64,000 bases of DNA from Bacillota bacterium (GCA_023402845.1 JAEYFP010000030.1:1-64000); one strand, 5' to 3'; positions 32,155 to 41,612 are shown, counted from the first letter of the stretch. The notes: generated by a model not told the origin, from the letters alone. Numbers and translations are program-made.

Positions 32155-34812
32155 ATGAGTGAAAAGTTAGTATTGATAGACGGAAACAGCATTATAAACC
32201 GTGCGTTTTACGGCCTGCCGGATTTGACGAATGCGGAGGGCTTTCATACCAATGCAATTTACGGCTTTTTGAATATTATGTTTAAAATTCTCGAGGAGGA
32301 GCAGGCCGATTATCTTGTGGTAGCCTTTGACGTAAAGGCGCCGACATTCCGGCATGCGCTATTTAAGGAATATAAAGGAACGAGAAAACCGATGCCCAAG
32401 GAGCTTTGCGAGCAGGTGCCTGTCCTTAAGGAGCTTTTGCAGGCGATGGGTGTGAAGATCGTGGAAAAGGCCGGATATGAGGCAGATGATATTTTGGGGA
32501 CACTGGCAAAGCGTGCCGAAAAGGAGGAGATCGGTGTATCCCTCGTTTCGGGTGACAGGGATCTTTTACAGATTGCGACTGAGCGGATTAAGGTGCGGAT
32601 TCCGAAGACACGCAGCGGAAAAACCGAGGTGGAGGATTATTATGCAGCAGATGTGATAGAGAAATACCAGGTGCAGCCGCTGCAGATTATTGAACTGAAG
32701 GCACTGATGGGAGACAGCTCCGACAATATTCCGGGAGTGCCGAAAATCGGAGAAAAAACTGCGACAGAACTGATCGTGAATTATCAGAATATTGAAAACC
32801 TGCGGGAGCATCTTTCTGAAATCACAAAGAAAAGTATCCGTGAGACGCTTGAAAATAATTTTGAAATGGCAGTGCTCAGTAAGACTCTGGCAACGATTGA
32901 TATTCATGCTGATATTGACTGTGACTTTAAGGCTGCCAGACTTGGCGATCTCTATACAAAGGATGCCTACACAATCATGAAGCGTCTTGGATTTAAAAAT
33001 ATGCTGCTGCGTTTTGACGAGAAGAATACGGTGAAGCATGATCAGACTGTGAATTTTAAATTGATTGAAGAACTAAATGCTGCAGAAGAGGTTTTTAGCA
33101 TGTGCGTGGGAAAACCGCTTATCGGTTTTCGGATCTTTGCCGAAGAACAGGTGATCGGGATGTCATTGTGTATTTCCGGAACAGAAATTTATTTAGTTCC
33201 GGTGCAGGGGCTTGTGACGGAAAAATATCTGATAGGCAAGCTTTCGGATTTGCTGCTTCAAAAGAGTGATACTGTATTTACGACATTCCATTTGAAGGAA
33301 CAGCTAAAATATCTGAAGCAGGCCGCCGATATGCAGCTTGCAGGAGAGAAGATTTTTGATGCGGCGATTGCGGCATATCTTCTTAATCCGTTAAAAAATG
33401 ACTATGAAATCGAAGACGTGGCGGGGGAATATGCAAATCTGCTGATTCCGGACAGGGCGCAGTCTTTTGGAAAGCTTTCATTAGAGCGGGCATTTGAGGA
33501 AAAGCCGACGGAGTTTTTAAACTATGCCTGCTTTTACAGCTACGTATGCTTTCAGACCTATGCGGTACTGAAAAACCGTCTGTGTGAGACCGGTATGCAG
33601 GCGCTGTTTGCCGATATCGAAATGCCGCTGTCGGTATGTCTTTATCAGATGGAGACGGAGGGCATTCTTGTAAAACCCGATGAGCTGAAAAAATACGGAG
33701 AGGAGCTTGCGGGACAGATTGCGTCGCTGGAGGCTTCCATTCATGGAGCGGCAGGAGAGAATTTTAATATCAATTCTCCCAAACAGCTTGGTGAGATTTT
33801 ATTTGATAAGATGGGACTATCCGGCGGGAAAAAGACAAAGACCGGCTATTCGACGGCAGCGGATGTTTTGGAGAAGCTTGCGGAGGACTCTCCGTTTGTC
33901 TCAGATATACTGGAATACAGGGGGTTGGCGAAGCTGAAATCCACGTATGCGGACGGACTTGCTAATTGTATTGATGAAAATAATCGCATACACTCCACGT
34001 TCCATCAGACAATTACCGCGACGGGGCGTATCAGCAGCACGGAGCCGAATCTGCAAAACATTCCGATTCGGATGGAACAGGGACGTTTGATCAGAAAAGT
34101 GTTTGTGCCAAGAGATGGCTGCATTTTCCTCGATGCGGACTATTCCCAGATAGAACTGCGGATTTTAGCCCATATGTCGGGCGATCCCAAGCTGATTGCC
34201 GCTTATAACCGGGAGGAGGATATTCACAGGATTACAGCTTCCGAAGTGTTTCATACGCCGTTTGAAGAGGTGACGCCTCTGCAGAGAAGAAATGCGAAGG
34301 CGGTCAATTTCGGTATTATTTATGGAATCAGTTCATTTGGGCTGAGTCAGGGGTTAAGTATTTCGCGGAAGGAGGCAAAGGAATATATTGAACGTTATTT
34401 CGAGACTTATCCGCAGGTCAAGGAATTTTTGGACGGGCTTGTGGCGGATGCGAAGAAGAACGGTTATGTGACGACAATGTATGGCCGGCGCAGGCCTCTT
34501 CCGGAGCTGGCCTCGAGTAATTTCATGCAACGTTCCTTTGGAGAAAGGGTGGCGATGAACGCACCGATTCAGGGAACGGCGGCAGATATTATCAAACTGG
34601 CGATGCTGCATGTGCAGGAGCGGCTTGAAAGGGAAAACCTGAAATCCCGTTTGATTTTACAGGTGCATGATGAGCTTTTGATTGAAACGGCAATAGAAGA
34701 GCAGGAGCGGGTTGCAAAGCTGCTTATCGGGGAAATGAAGGAGGCAGCTTCTTTGGCGGTCAATTTAGAGGTCGATATGCATGCCGGCATGACTTGGTAT
34801 GACGCCAAATAG
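32155..34812 (+). CDS. polA: DNA polymerase I
   Basis: Okazaki-fragment processing and repair synthesis. ATG 32155 (CGGGAGC upstream) is chosen over an in-frame TTG at 32137, giving 885 aa. Domains: 5' nuclease (about 1-295, with GDRDLLQI and MGDSSDNIPGVPKIGEKTA), a 3'-5' exonuclease-like region (about 300-480), and the polymerase (about 500-885) with motif A DADYSQIELR near 660, motif B RRNAKAVNFGIIYG, and motif C QVHDELL near 835. The exonuclease region reads LIGFRIFAEEQ where active enzymes have the D-x-E metal site, so proofreading is probably lost, as in Bacillus and Thermus relatives. Confidence 0.97.
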   Translation: MSEKLVLIDGNSIINRAFYGLPDLTNAEGFHTNAIYGFLNIMFKILEEEQADYLVVAFDVKAPTFRHALFKEYKGTRKPMPKELCEQVPVLKELLQAMGVKIVEKAGYEADDILGTLAKRAEKEEIGVSLVSGDRDLLQIATERIKVRIPKTRSGKTEVEDYYAADVIEKYQVQPLQIIELKALMGDSSDNIPGVPKIGEKTATELIVNYQNIENLREHLSEITKKSIRETLENNFEMAVLSKTLATIDIHADIDCDFKAARLGDLYTKDAYTIMKRLGFKNMLLRFDEKNTVKHDQTVNFKLIEELNAAEEVFSMCVGKPLIGFRIFAEEQVIGMSLCISGTEIYLVPVQGLVTEKYLIGKLSDLLLQKSDTVFTTFHLKEQLKYLKQAADMQLAGEKIFDAAIAAYLLNPLKNDYEIEDVAGEYANLLIPDRAQSFGKLSLERAFEEKPTEFLNYACFYSYVCFQTYAVLKNRLCETGMQALFADIEMPLSVCLYQMETEGILVKPDELKKYGEELAGQIASLEASIHGAAGENFNINSPKQLGEILFDKMGLSGGKKTKTGYSTAADVLEKLAEDSPFVSDILEYRGLAKLKSTYADGLANCIDENNRIHSTFHQTITATGRISSTEPNLQNIPIRMEQGRLIRKVFVPRDGCIFLDADYSQIELRILAHMSGDPKLIAAYNREEDIHRITASEVFHTPFEEVTPLQRRNAKAVNFGIIYGISSFGLSQGLSISRKEAKEYIERYFETYPQVKEFLDGLVADAKKNGYVTTMYGRRRPLPELASSNFMQRSFGERVAMNAPIQGTAADIIKLAMLHVQERLERENLKSRLILQVHDELLIETAIEEQERVAKLLIGEMKEAASLAVNLEVDMHAGMTWYDAK

Positions 34813-34834
34813 GAAGTAAAGGGGATAAGACAGG

Positions 34835-35431
34835 ATGAAGGTAATCGGAATTACCGGTGGTGTTGGTGCCGGGAAATCTGAAGTGCTGAAGCTCATAAAA
34901 GAAAGCTGCGACTGCTTTATTCTGATCGCAGATCAGGTGGCGCATGAAATCGAGCAGAAGGGCTTTCCGTGCTATGATGCACTCGTATCGCTGCTTGGTG
35001 AAGAAATTCTGGATGAAAAGTGCGAAATCGACCGCAAGCGGATGGCTGCTCGAATTTTTGCAAAAGACGCGGGTGGGCTTCTGAAACAGGTGAATGCGAT
35101 TATTCATCCCGCCGTGAAAGCACATATCCTTCATTTAATAGAAGAAAAAAGACAGGAGGGCACTGTACAATATTTTTTTATTGAGGCAGCTCTGCTGATT
35201 GAGGATGGTTATACGGAAATATGTGATGAGCTTTGGTATATTCACGCTTCCAAAGAGGTGCGAATCAGGCGGTTGATGGAGTCGAGAGGCTACAGCCGTC
35301 AGAAGGTCGAACAAATCATGGAACGGCAGTCTGCGGAAGCAGTTTTTTTGAAACACTGCAAGGTTGTTATCAATAATGACGGCAACCTTAAAGTTACAAA
35401 AGAGCAGATCATCAAACAACTGGGGGAATAA
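34835..35431 (+). CDS. coaE: Dephospho-CoA kinase
   Basis: Last step of coenzyme A synthesis, ATP-dependent phosphorylation of the ribose 3'-OH. The 198-aa product has the P-loop GITGGVGAGKSE at 5-16, the ILIADQVAHEI segment with the catalytic Asp (near 33), and the lid region RLMESRGYSRQKVEQIMERQ. The preceding spacer is 22 bases with a GGGGAT-type site. polA-coaE is a common clostridial order. Confidence 0.96.
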   Translation: MKVIGITGGVGAGKSEVLKLIKESCDCFILIADQVAHEIEQKGFPCYDALVSLLGEEILDEKCEIDRKRMAARIFAKDAGGLLKQVNAIIHPAVKAHILHLIEEKRQEGTVQYFFIEAALLIEDGYTEICDELWYIHASKEVRIRRLMESRGYSRQKVEQIMERQSAEAVFLKHCKVVINNDGNLKVTKEQIIKQLGE

Positions 35432-35434
35432 GCG

Positions 35435-37528
35435 GTGGCAGACGGAAAGAAGAATCCGGGACAATTGATATTTGGCCTGGACATCGGAACGAGAAGCATT
35501 GTCGGAACGGTAGGCTACAGAACTGAGGATGACACCTTTCATGTGATCGCGCAGTGCATGAAAGAGCATGAGACGCGCGCTATGCTGGACGGACAGATCC
35601 ATGATATCGAGAAGGTTGGAAAGATTATTTTTGATGTGAAGGAAGCGTTGGAAAAGCAAATAGGGAAGCAGTTGAATGAGGTATGCATTGCGGCTGCCGG
35701 ACGTGTATTAAAGACAGTGACGACACAGGCTGTCTACGAGCTGCCTGAGGAGATGGTCATTAACGCGGAACATGTTTATACGTTGGAAATGCTCGGTTTG
35801 GAAAAGGCATACGAGGAATTTCAAGAACAAAATAATACGGAACTGAAATTTTATTGCGTAGGCTATACGGTGGTCAGATACTTTTTAAATAATTATCCGA
35901 TCGGTGTGCTTGAGCATCATAAAGCAAAACAGATTTCGGTCGAGCTGATTGCGACATTTTTGCCGGACGAGGTCGTTGACGGGCTTTATCGTGCCGTCGA
36001 AACAGCAGATCTGCAGGTTGCGAATCTGACTTTGGAGCCGATCGCCGCCATGCAGGCGGCAGTACCGACGACATACCGGACGCTGAACATTGCCCTTGTG
36101 GATGTCGGGGCCGGTACCAGCGATATTTCTATCACAAGGGACGGAAGCATCATTGCGTACGGGATGATTCCGAGTGCGGGAGATGAACTGACCGAAGCCG
36201 TTTCTCAGCATTGCCTTGTAGATTTTACACAGGCGGAGAAAATCAAGCTGGCTTCGGGGAAAAAGGCTGCTATCAAATATAAGGATATTATGGGAGTCCC
36301 GCACAAAATCATGCCGGAGGAAGTGTTAAAGACTGTGGACGGCGTGATCAAATCAACAACAAAGGAGATTGCCGAAAAAATAAAAGAGTTGAACGGGGGT
36401 AAGCCGGTCAGTGCCGTGTTTGTCGTCGGGGGCGGCGGGAAGATCCCGGGTTTTACAAACGGTATTGCGAAGGAGCTTGGAATCCCGCGGGAAAGGGTTG
36501 CTTTAAGAGGGGAAGAGGTATTAGGGGGAATTGATTACCAGATTGAAAATGCAAAAAGGGATTCCCTGTTTGTAACACCGATTGGAATCTGTTTAAACTT
36601 TTATGAACAAAAAAATAATTTTATTTTTGTCAATTTCAACGGAAAACGTGTAAAGCTGTATGATAACGGACATCTGATGATTGCCGATGCGGCAATGCAG
36701 GCAGGCTTCCCGAATGAGGGCCTGTTTCCGAAGCGTGGAAAAGAACTGAATTTCACCGTTAACGAAAAACCGTATATGGTGCGCGGTGAGCCAGGAGAGG
36801 CTGCAACAGTCCTGTTAAACGGCGAGGGGGTCAGCATCAATGCGCCGATTCAGGCAGGCGATAAGATCCGGGTAAAGGAGTCTACCGCGGGAAGGGCGGC
36901 GGAGCTGGAAATCAAGCAGCTTCCCGATTATGACAGTACGATTTCGGTAATCGTCAACGAGAAAAAAGTGATCCTGCCGAAATTTGCCGAGGTAAACGGC
37001 ACCCTGCAGTCGGAATATTACAGTATCAGGGAAAAGGATGCTGTCAGAATGCTGAGTTATTATACGGTTAGGCAGATTGCGGAATTTATGGATGTGCTGT
37101 TGAAAAAGGATATGAATATTTATGTCAATAACAAGTTGTCGGATCTGGATACAAAGGTTTATGAAAATTTTGGAGTAATCTGGACGATGGAGGAGCTGGC
37201 TTTATCTGATGTGGGCAAGGAAGATGCCGGGGAGAATTACATAAGCGGCGAGGATGAAGAAAAGCAGGAGCGGGAAAGTGAAAAAGAGGTAAAGAAGCCG
37301 GAAGCAGTGCCGCCCGTGCAGGAGAAGGAAATCGATGTCATTGCCAACGGCCGGCCTGTGCATTTGTCGGGTAAGAAATCATATATTTTTGTAGATATTT
37401 TTGACTATATTGAGTTTGATTTGTCAAAACCGCAGGGGGCAGCGGTGATCACAGAGCTGAACGGGAGAAAGGCGCAGTATACGGAGTATCTGAACCAGGG
37501 GGATCAGCTTAAAATTTACTGGATTTAG
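35435..37528 (+). CDS. FtsA-like actin-fold ATPase with a long C-terminal extension
   Basis: 697 aa from GTG 35435 (GGGGGAA upstream), three bases after coaE. The actin fold is clear: phosphate-1 LIFGLDIGTRSIVGTVGY (10-27), phosphate-2 NIALVDVGAGTSDIS, adenosine motif FVVGGGGKIPGF (about 325). Residues from about 385 on are not in classical FtsA (about 420 aa in all). They contain two similar strands, ISVIVNEKKVILP and IDVIANGRPVHLS, which suggests a duplicated beta domain, separated by a Glu/Lys linker. No amphipathic FtsA membrane tail is evident. No ftsZ, ftsQ or pil gene is near, so a role in division is inferred from the fold only. Confidence 0.85.
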   Translation: MADGKKNPGQLIFGLDIGTRSIVGTVGYRTEDDTFHVIAQCMKEHETRAMLDGQIHDIEKVGKIIFDVKEALEKQIGKQLNEVCIAAAGRVLKTVTTQAVYELPEEMVINAEHVYTLEMLGLEKAYEEFQEQNNTELKFYCVGYTVVRYFLNNYPIGVLEHHKAKQISVELIATFLPDEVVDGLYRAVETADLQVANLTLEPIAAMQAAVPTTYRTLNIALVDVGAGTSDISITRDGSIIAYGMIPSAGDELTEAVSQHCLVDFTQAEKIKLASGKKAAIKYKDIMGVPHKIMPEEVLKTVDGVIKSTTKEIAEKIKELNGGKPVSAVFVVGGGGKIPGFTNGIAKELGIPRERVALRGEEVLGGIDYQIENAKRDSLFVTPIGICLNFYEQKNNFIFVNFNGKRVKLYDNGHLMIADAAMQAGFPNEGLFPKRGKELNFTVNEKPYMVRGEPGEAATVLLNGEGVSINAPIQAGDKIRVKESTAGRAAELEIKQLPDYDSTISVIVNEKKVILPKFAEVNGTLQSEYYSIREKDAVRMLSYYTVRQIAEFMDVLLKKDMNIYVNNKLSDLDTKVYENFGVIWTMEELALSDVGKEDAGENYISGEDEEKQERESEKEVKKPEAVPPVQEKEIDVIANGRPVHLSGKKSYIFVDIFDYIEFDLSKPQGAAVITELNGRKAQYTEYLNQGDQLKIYWI

Positions 37529-37575
37529 AGAGGAGCGGCCGCCGGTACGGATGGTCGGAATAAGGGGAGACAATT

Positions 37576-38373
37576 ATGGAATTATGCAGCATTACGAGCG
37601 GCAGCAGCGGGAATTGTATTTATGTGGGTTCGGATCATACCCATATTATTGTGGACGCGGGCATCAGCGGAAAGAAAATTGAGGACGGATTGAATTCAAT
37701 CGGCCTAAAGACAACGGATTTGAGCGGGATTTTGATTACGCATGAGCATTCTGACCATATTGCGGCACTCGGTATTCTGGCAAGACGTTACGGAATTCCG
37801 ATGTATGCCACGAAGGGAACGATTGCCGGTATTATGGAGGCCAAAAACCTCGGAGAGATTCCGAAGGAGCTGTTTTGTGTGATTGAAGCGGATCAGCCGT
37901 TTCAAATTCAGGATTTACAAATAAATCCGGTGAAGGTATCCCATGATGCTTTAGAGCCGGTTGCATACCGCATCGGGCAGGGGTCTCATGCGGTCGGCGT
38001 CGTTACCGACCTCGGAAAATATGATGATTATATAGTTGACAGCTTTCGGGATGTGGAAGTATTATTATTGGAAGCTAACCATGATGTGAACATGCTGCAG
38101 GTTGGCAGATACCCTTATTATTTAAAGCGCAGGATTCTTGGAGATAAGGGGCATCTGTCCAATGAGCTGTCCGGGCAGCTTCTCTGCAAATTACTTCACG
38201 ATCAATTAAAAATGGTGCTGCTCGGACATTTGAGCGAAGAAAACAATCTTGCGGAGCTTGCCTATGAAACGGTGCGTTTGGAAATTCTTATGTCGGATTG
38301 TGCCTACAAGCCGGAGGATTTTAAAATCTGTGTGGCAGGCAGAAAGCAGTGCTCGAATCTGGTTGCCGTATAA
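37576..38373 (+). CDS. walJ: Metallo-beta-lactamase-fold hydrolase, WalJ/YycJ family
   Basis: 265 aa with the two-metal motif THEHSDH (His56, His58, Asp60, His61), a later VSHDALEPV and a C-terminal GHLSEENN. The start SITSGSSGNCIYVG is typical for YycJ/WalJ. In Bacillus and Streptococcus this gene belongs to the walRK operon and affects cell division and wall control; here it lies away from walRK, behind the FtsA-like gene. GGGGAGA precedes ATG 37576. Confidence 0.92.
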   Translation: MELCSITSGSSGNCIYVGSDHTHIIVDAGISGKKIEDGLNSIGLKTTDLSGILITHEHSDHIAALGILARRYGIPMYATKGTIAGIMEAKNLGEIPKELFCVIEADQPFQIQDLQINPVKVSHDALEPVAYRIGQGSHAVGVVTDLGKYDDYIVDSFRDVEVLLLEANHDVNMLQVGRYPYYLKRRILGDKGHLSNELSGQLLCKLLHDQLKMVLLGHLSEENNLAELAYETVRLEILMSDCAYKPEDFKICVAGRKQCSNLVAV

Positions 38374-38421
38374 CTTTAAAGGGGCCGGACAGTTACAAGC
38401 GGAGAAACGAGGAGAATAATT

Positions 38422-38694
38422 ATGAAAAAAACGATTATTACGGTAGTAGGAAAGGATACGGTCGGCATCATTGCGAAGGTATGCACATATCTGGCAAACA
38501 ACAGAATCAATATTCTGGATATTTCTCAGACGATTGTACAGGATTATTTCAATATGATGATGATCGTGGATATGAATGATTCCAGCAAGCCTTTTTCGGA
38601 AGCGTCGAGTGAACTGGAACAGATCGGCGAGGAAATCGGTGTTATTATCAAATGCCAGCGAGAGGAAATATTCAATAAGATGCACAGAATCTAG
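38422..38694 (+). CDS. ACT-domain protein, UPF0237 family
   Basis: 90 aa, a single ACT fold (KKTIITVVGKDTVGIIAKV, then NNRINILDISQTIVQDYFNMMMIVDM). Such proteins bind amino acids or similar ligands and act as regulators. ACGAGGAG precedes ATG 38422. It is followed 11 bases later by the UPF0210 gene, with which it is paired in very many genomes; their joint function is not known. Confidence 0.93.
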   Translation: MKKTIITVVGKDTVGIIAKVCTYLANNRINILDISQTIVQDYFNMMMIVDMNDSSKPFSEASSELEQIGEEIGVIIKCQREEIFNKMHRI

Positions 38695-38705
38695 GAGAGG
38701 GTCCC

Positions 38706-40070
38706 ATGATCAATATATTTGAAGTAAACGAAACAAACAAAATGATCGAGAAGGAAAATCTCGATGTTCGAACAATCACGCTGGGAATCAGTTTGCTTGA
38801 TTGTATTACGGATAATTTGGAGCAATTGAAAAAAAACATTTATGAAAAGATTACGATAACGGCCAAGGATTTGGTCACGACGGGAAAAGCAATCGAGCTG
38901 GAGTTTGGTATACCGATTGTAAACAAGCGGATTTCAGTGACGCCTATTGCGCTTGTAGGTTCCGCGGCATGTAAGACGCCCGAGGATTTTGCTTCGGTGG
39001 CAAAGGTGCTCGATGATGCGGCCAAGCAGGTAGGCGTGAACCTGATCGGAGGTTATTCGGCGCTTGTATCCAAGGGAATGACGCAAGGTGACGAAAACCT
39101 GATCCGTTCCATTCCAAAAGCATTGGCTGAGACGGACCGCGTGTGCAGCTCCGTCAATCTGGGCTCTACGAAGACCGGAATCAATATGGATGCGGTCAGG
39201 CTTATGGGGGAAATTGTAAAGGAAACCGCACAAGCCACAAAAGAACGGGATTCGATTGGTTGCATGAAGCTTGTTGTATTCTGTAATGCACCGGATGATA
39301 ATCCGTTTATGGCAGGTGCTTTTCATGGTGTGACTGAGACGGATGCCGTGATTAATGTCGGTGTCAGCGGGCCGGGCGTTGTTAAGACCGCGCTTGAAAA
39401 GGTACGGGGCGAGAGCTTTGAGGTGCTTTGCGAAACAATCAAAAAAACAGCATTTAAAGTGACTCGTGTCGGTCAGCTTGTGGCTGGAGAAGCTTCCAAG
39501 CGTCTTGGAATTCCGTTTGGCATTATTGATCTGTCACTTGCGCCGACGCCGGCAGTGGGTGACAGCGTTGCGGATATTTTATGTGAAATTGGTTTGGAAT
39601 ATGTAGGTGCCCCCGGAACCACGGCGGCACTCGCGTTGTTGAATGATCAGGTGAAAAAGGGCGGTGTCATGGCGTCTTCTTATGTGGGCGGACTCAGCGG
39701 CGCGTTCATTCCGGTCAGTGAGGATCAGGGAATGATTGATGCAGTCGAGGCAGGCTCTTTAACACTTGAAAAACTTGAAGCTATGACGTGCGTCTGTTCC
39801 GTGGGCCTTGATATGATTGCGATACCGGGAGCAACATCGGCTCCGACGATTTCGGGTATTATCGCGGATGAGATGGCAATCGGCATGGTAAATCAAAAGA
39901 CGACGGCCGTACGTATTATCCCGGCTGTCGGAAAAGATGTCGGCGACAGGGTAGAGTTTGGAGGGTTGTTCGGATATGCGCCGATTATGCCGGTTAATCG
40001 GTTTTCCTGTGAAGCGTTTATCAATCGAAGGGGAAGAATCCCCGCGCCGATTCACAGCTTCAAAAATTAA
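38706..40070 (+). CDS. UPF0210 (PFL-family, DUF711) protein
   Basis: 454 aa, normal length. Conserved stretches include VRTITLGISLLDC near the start and the Gly-rich GVSGPGVVKTAL; the fold is related to pyruvate formate-lyase-like barrels but carries no glycyl-radical motif here, so radical chemistry should not be assumed. GGAGAGGG precedes ATG 38706. Operon with the ACT-domain gene. Function unknown in all organisms that I know of. Confidence 0.92.
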   Translation: MINIFEVNETNKMIEKENLDVRTITLGISLLDCITDNLEQLKKNIYEKITITAKDLVTTGKAIELEFGIPIVNKRISVTPIALVGSAACKTPEDFASVAKVLDDAAKQVGVNLIGGYSALVSKGMTQGDENLIRSIPKALAETDRVCSSVNLGSTKTGINMDAVRLMGEIVKETAQATKERDSIGCMKLVVFCNAPDDNPFMAGAFHGVTETDAVINVGVSGPGVVKTALEKVRGESFEVLCETIKKTAFKVTRVGQLVAGEASKRLGIPFGIIDLSLAPTPAVGDSVADILCEIGLEYVGAPGTTAALALLNDQVKKGGVMASSYVGGLSGAFIPVSEDQGMIDAVEAGSLTLEKLEAMTCVCSVGLDMIAIPGATSAPTISGIIADEMAIGMVNQKTTAVRIIPAVGKDVGDRVEFGGLFGYAPIMPVNRFSCEAFINRRGRIPAPIHSFKN

Positions 40071-40075
40071 CGACT

Positions 40076-40160
40076 GTTCAGTGCCTTCACAATATGCAAA
40101 GAACGCATATTGTGGCGCTGGCCGACTCGAAATTCTATAGAATTTCTCGAATGTGCTGAA
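40076..40160. repeat. Cloverleaf-like inverted repeat between convergent genes
   Basis: The outer arms TTCAGTGC (40076-40083) and GTGCTGAA (40153-40160) pair with G-T wobble. Inside, CACAATATGC/GCATATTGTG (40088-40114) is a perfect ten-base stem with a seven-base loop, and CGAAATTC/GAATTTCTCG (40128-40149) is a second near-perfect stem. It lies between the ends of the UPF0210 (+) and tmcAL (-) genes, so it may end transcription from both sides, but there is no T run. Confidence 0.65.
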
Positions 40161-40170
40161 TTAATTATAA

Positions 40171-41442
40171 TTAAATGCGGATGATTTCCCGGCTGTATTC
40201 GGAACGAAACGGCCGTCCGAATTTTGCACAGGCGACCTGCTCGTAGATTTGTGCTGCATGGATATCTTCCAGCAGCATATGATAGGAATTTTTATTGCCG
40301 AGTATTTTTTGCGCATCGGCCAGCTTTGAAATCAGAGGGATTTCAGAATTTGCTTTTATTCTGGAAAATAAAGGTGCAGCCTCTTTGCGAAAGCCAAGGA
40401 TTCGTGCATAGGGAACATAGCCGTCCAGGACGTAGTCCTCTAGGCGGCTTTTTTTTATGTCGAGGAGTATGTGCAGCAGTGCCCGGCTGATACGTGAATA
40501 AATCATTTCCTTTGTTTTTAATAGAAGACAGAACTGCTCGAAGTTTTCATAGTCATTTAGAGAAGAAATAATGCGGAAGGCAAGTTCAGGGGATACGTCT
40601 GCAAAATCCGTCAGACATCCGGCAACAGCGTTTTTTTGATCGGAGTGCAGTGTGGCTTCTAAAAAAAGAGCGCGAAGGCGATAGGAGAGCGGCAAAGATA
40701 AATCATTTTCATAAACAGGAAAGGATTTTTGATGAGTGCACTTTAGCTCTTCTATTACATAATCGGGAAGCTGCGCGGTCAGCGTATCCATAACATTCCC
40801 ATTTCTGACCGCATATCTGACAGCGGAGGCAGACAGTGCGCCGTCTTCCGTTGTGTGATATCCGGATTGGCGTCTTGTGACCGTATGCGGGATGATGCTG
40901 CTGTGTCGTCTTAGCAGTGCTTTTAAATAGGCAATGCCAAGTGTATTGTTTGGTTCCTTTAATATAGCCTCTACGATATCGCTGTTTTCAAACTGCTCGC
41001 CCGCAGCTTTTGCATTTGCAAGGGCAAAATGCATCCCCTTCTTTAAATACCTGTTAAGTGATTGCTGGTAGGCAGGTGTTTCTGCTGCCGTATGGGCGGC
41101 GATTGAGGACAGTTCCTCAATGCTCCCGTGCTCGCTTCCAAAGCTTAAGCAATTGACACAGCCAAGTCGATCGAGAAGGGAAACGGCCCCCATGGAAAAA
41201 TAATCAGCACTTGCGGCGGCATAATAGACCGGCAGCTCAAGCACCAGATCGGCGCCTGCTTTCAGCGCCATATTTGTACGGGCATATTTATCCAGAATAG
41301 CCGGTGCGCCTCTTTGCACGAAGTCGCCGGAAAGTGCGACGATCATATAATCGGCATTTGTTTCTCTGCGGGCACTCGTAAGCTGATAAAGATGCCCGTA
41401 ATGAAACGGGTTATATTCGGCAATAATGGCGGTAATCTTCAT
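40171..41442 (-). CDS. tmcAL: tRNA(Met) cytidine acetate ligase TmcAL
   Basis: Makes N4-acetylcytidine at the wobble base of elongator tRNA-Met, using acetate and ATP. ATG 41442 (AGAAAGGAAGAAGCCT upstream) is chosen over a longer frame from 41562; 423 aa result. The nucleotidyltransferase motif EYNPFHYGHLYQL (9-21, HYGH at 14-17) starts the protein, and GDFVQRGAPAILDKY and LELPVYYAAASADYF are typical. It is divergent from pta, which makes or uses acetyl phosphate; as TmcAL needs acetate, the neighbourhood is apt. Confidence 0.93.
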   Translation of the reverse strand: MKITAIIAEYNPFHYGHLYQLTSARRETNADYMIVALSGDFVQRGAPAILDKYARTNMALKAGADLVLELPVYYAAASADYFSMGAVSLLDRLGCVNCLSFGSEHGSIEELSSIAAHTAAETPAYQQSLNRYLKKGMHFALANAKAAGEQFENSDIVEAILKEPNNTLGIAYLKALLRRHSSIIPHTVTRRQSGYHTTEDGALSASAVRYAVRNGNVMDTLTAQLPDYVIEELKCTHQKSFPVYENDLSLPLSYRLRALFLEATLHSDQKNAVAGCLTDFADVSPELAFRIISSLNDYENFEQFCLLLKTKEMIYSRISRALLHILLDIKKSRLEDYVLDGYVPYARILGFRKEAAPLFSRIKANSEIPLISKLADAQKILGNKNSYHMLLEDIHAAQIYEQVACAKFGRPFRSEYSREIIRI

Positions 41443-41566
41443 AGGCTTCTTCCTTTCTGTTTTTTCAGTATACCGTGTTTCAATAAGCGGCGCAATGAAA
41501 AACATAAGAATTCTTTGCATAATGTATACATAAAACCGGCATAATTGATAAAAATTTAACATTCAA

Positions 41567-41595
41567 TTTGTGCAATGTATTTAATTTTGCACAAA
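41567..41595. promoter_or_regulatory. Perfect dyad upstream of pta
   Basis: TTTGTGCAA (41567-41575) and TTGCACAAA (41587-41595) are perfect nine-base inverted half-sites with an 11-base spacer, centred 33 bases upstream of the pta -35 box. The half-sites are one turn apart on the same face, as for a dimeric activator or repressor. It does not match the Rex site, whose spacer is four bases. Confidence 0.55.
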
Positions 41596-41612
41596 AAAAA
41601 CGCATTTTTCTC

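Noticed and set aside
40088..40149. Reading the cloverleaf as a CRISPR repeat or a tRNA
   Set aside because: The stems do not have tRNA geometry, and there is no repeat-spacer series; no CRISPR array is seen anywhere in the window.
41567..41595. Redox-sensing Rex operator upstream of pta
   Set aside because: The Rex site needs TTGTGAA-N4-TTCACAA; here the half-sites differ and the spacer is 11 bases.
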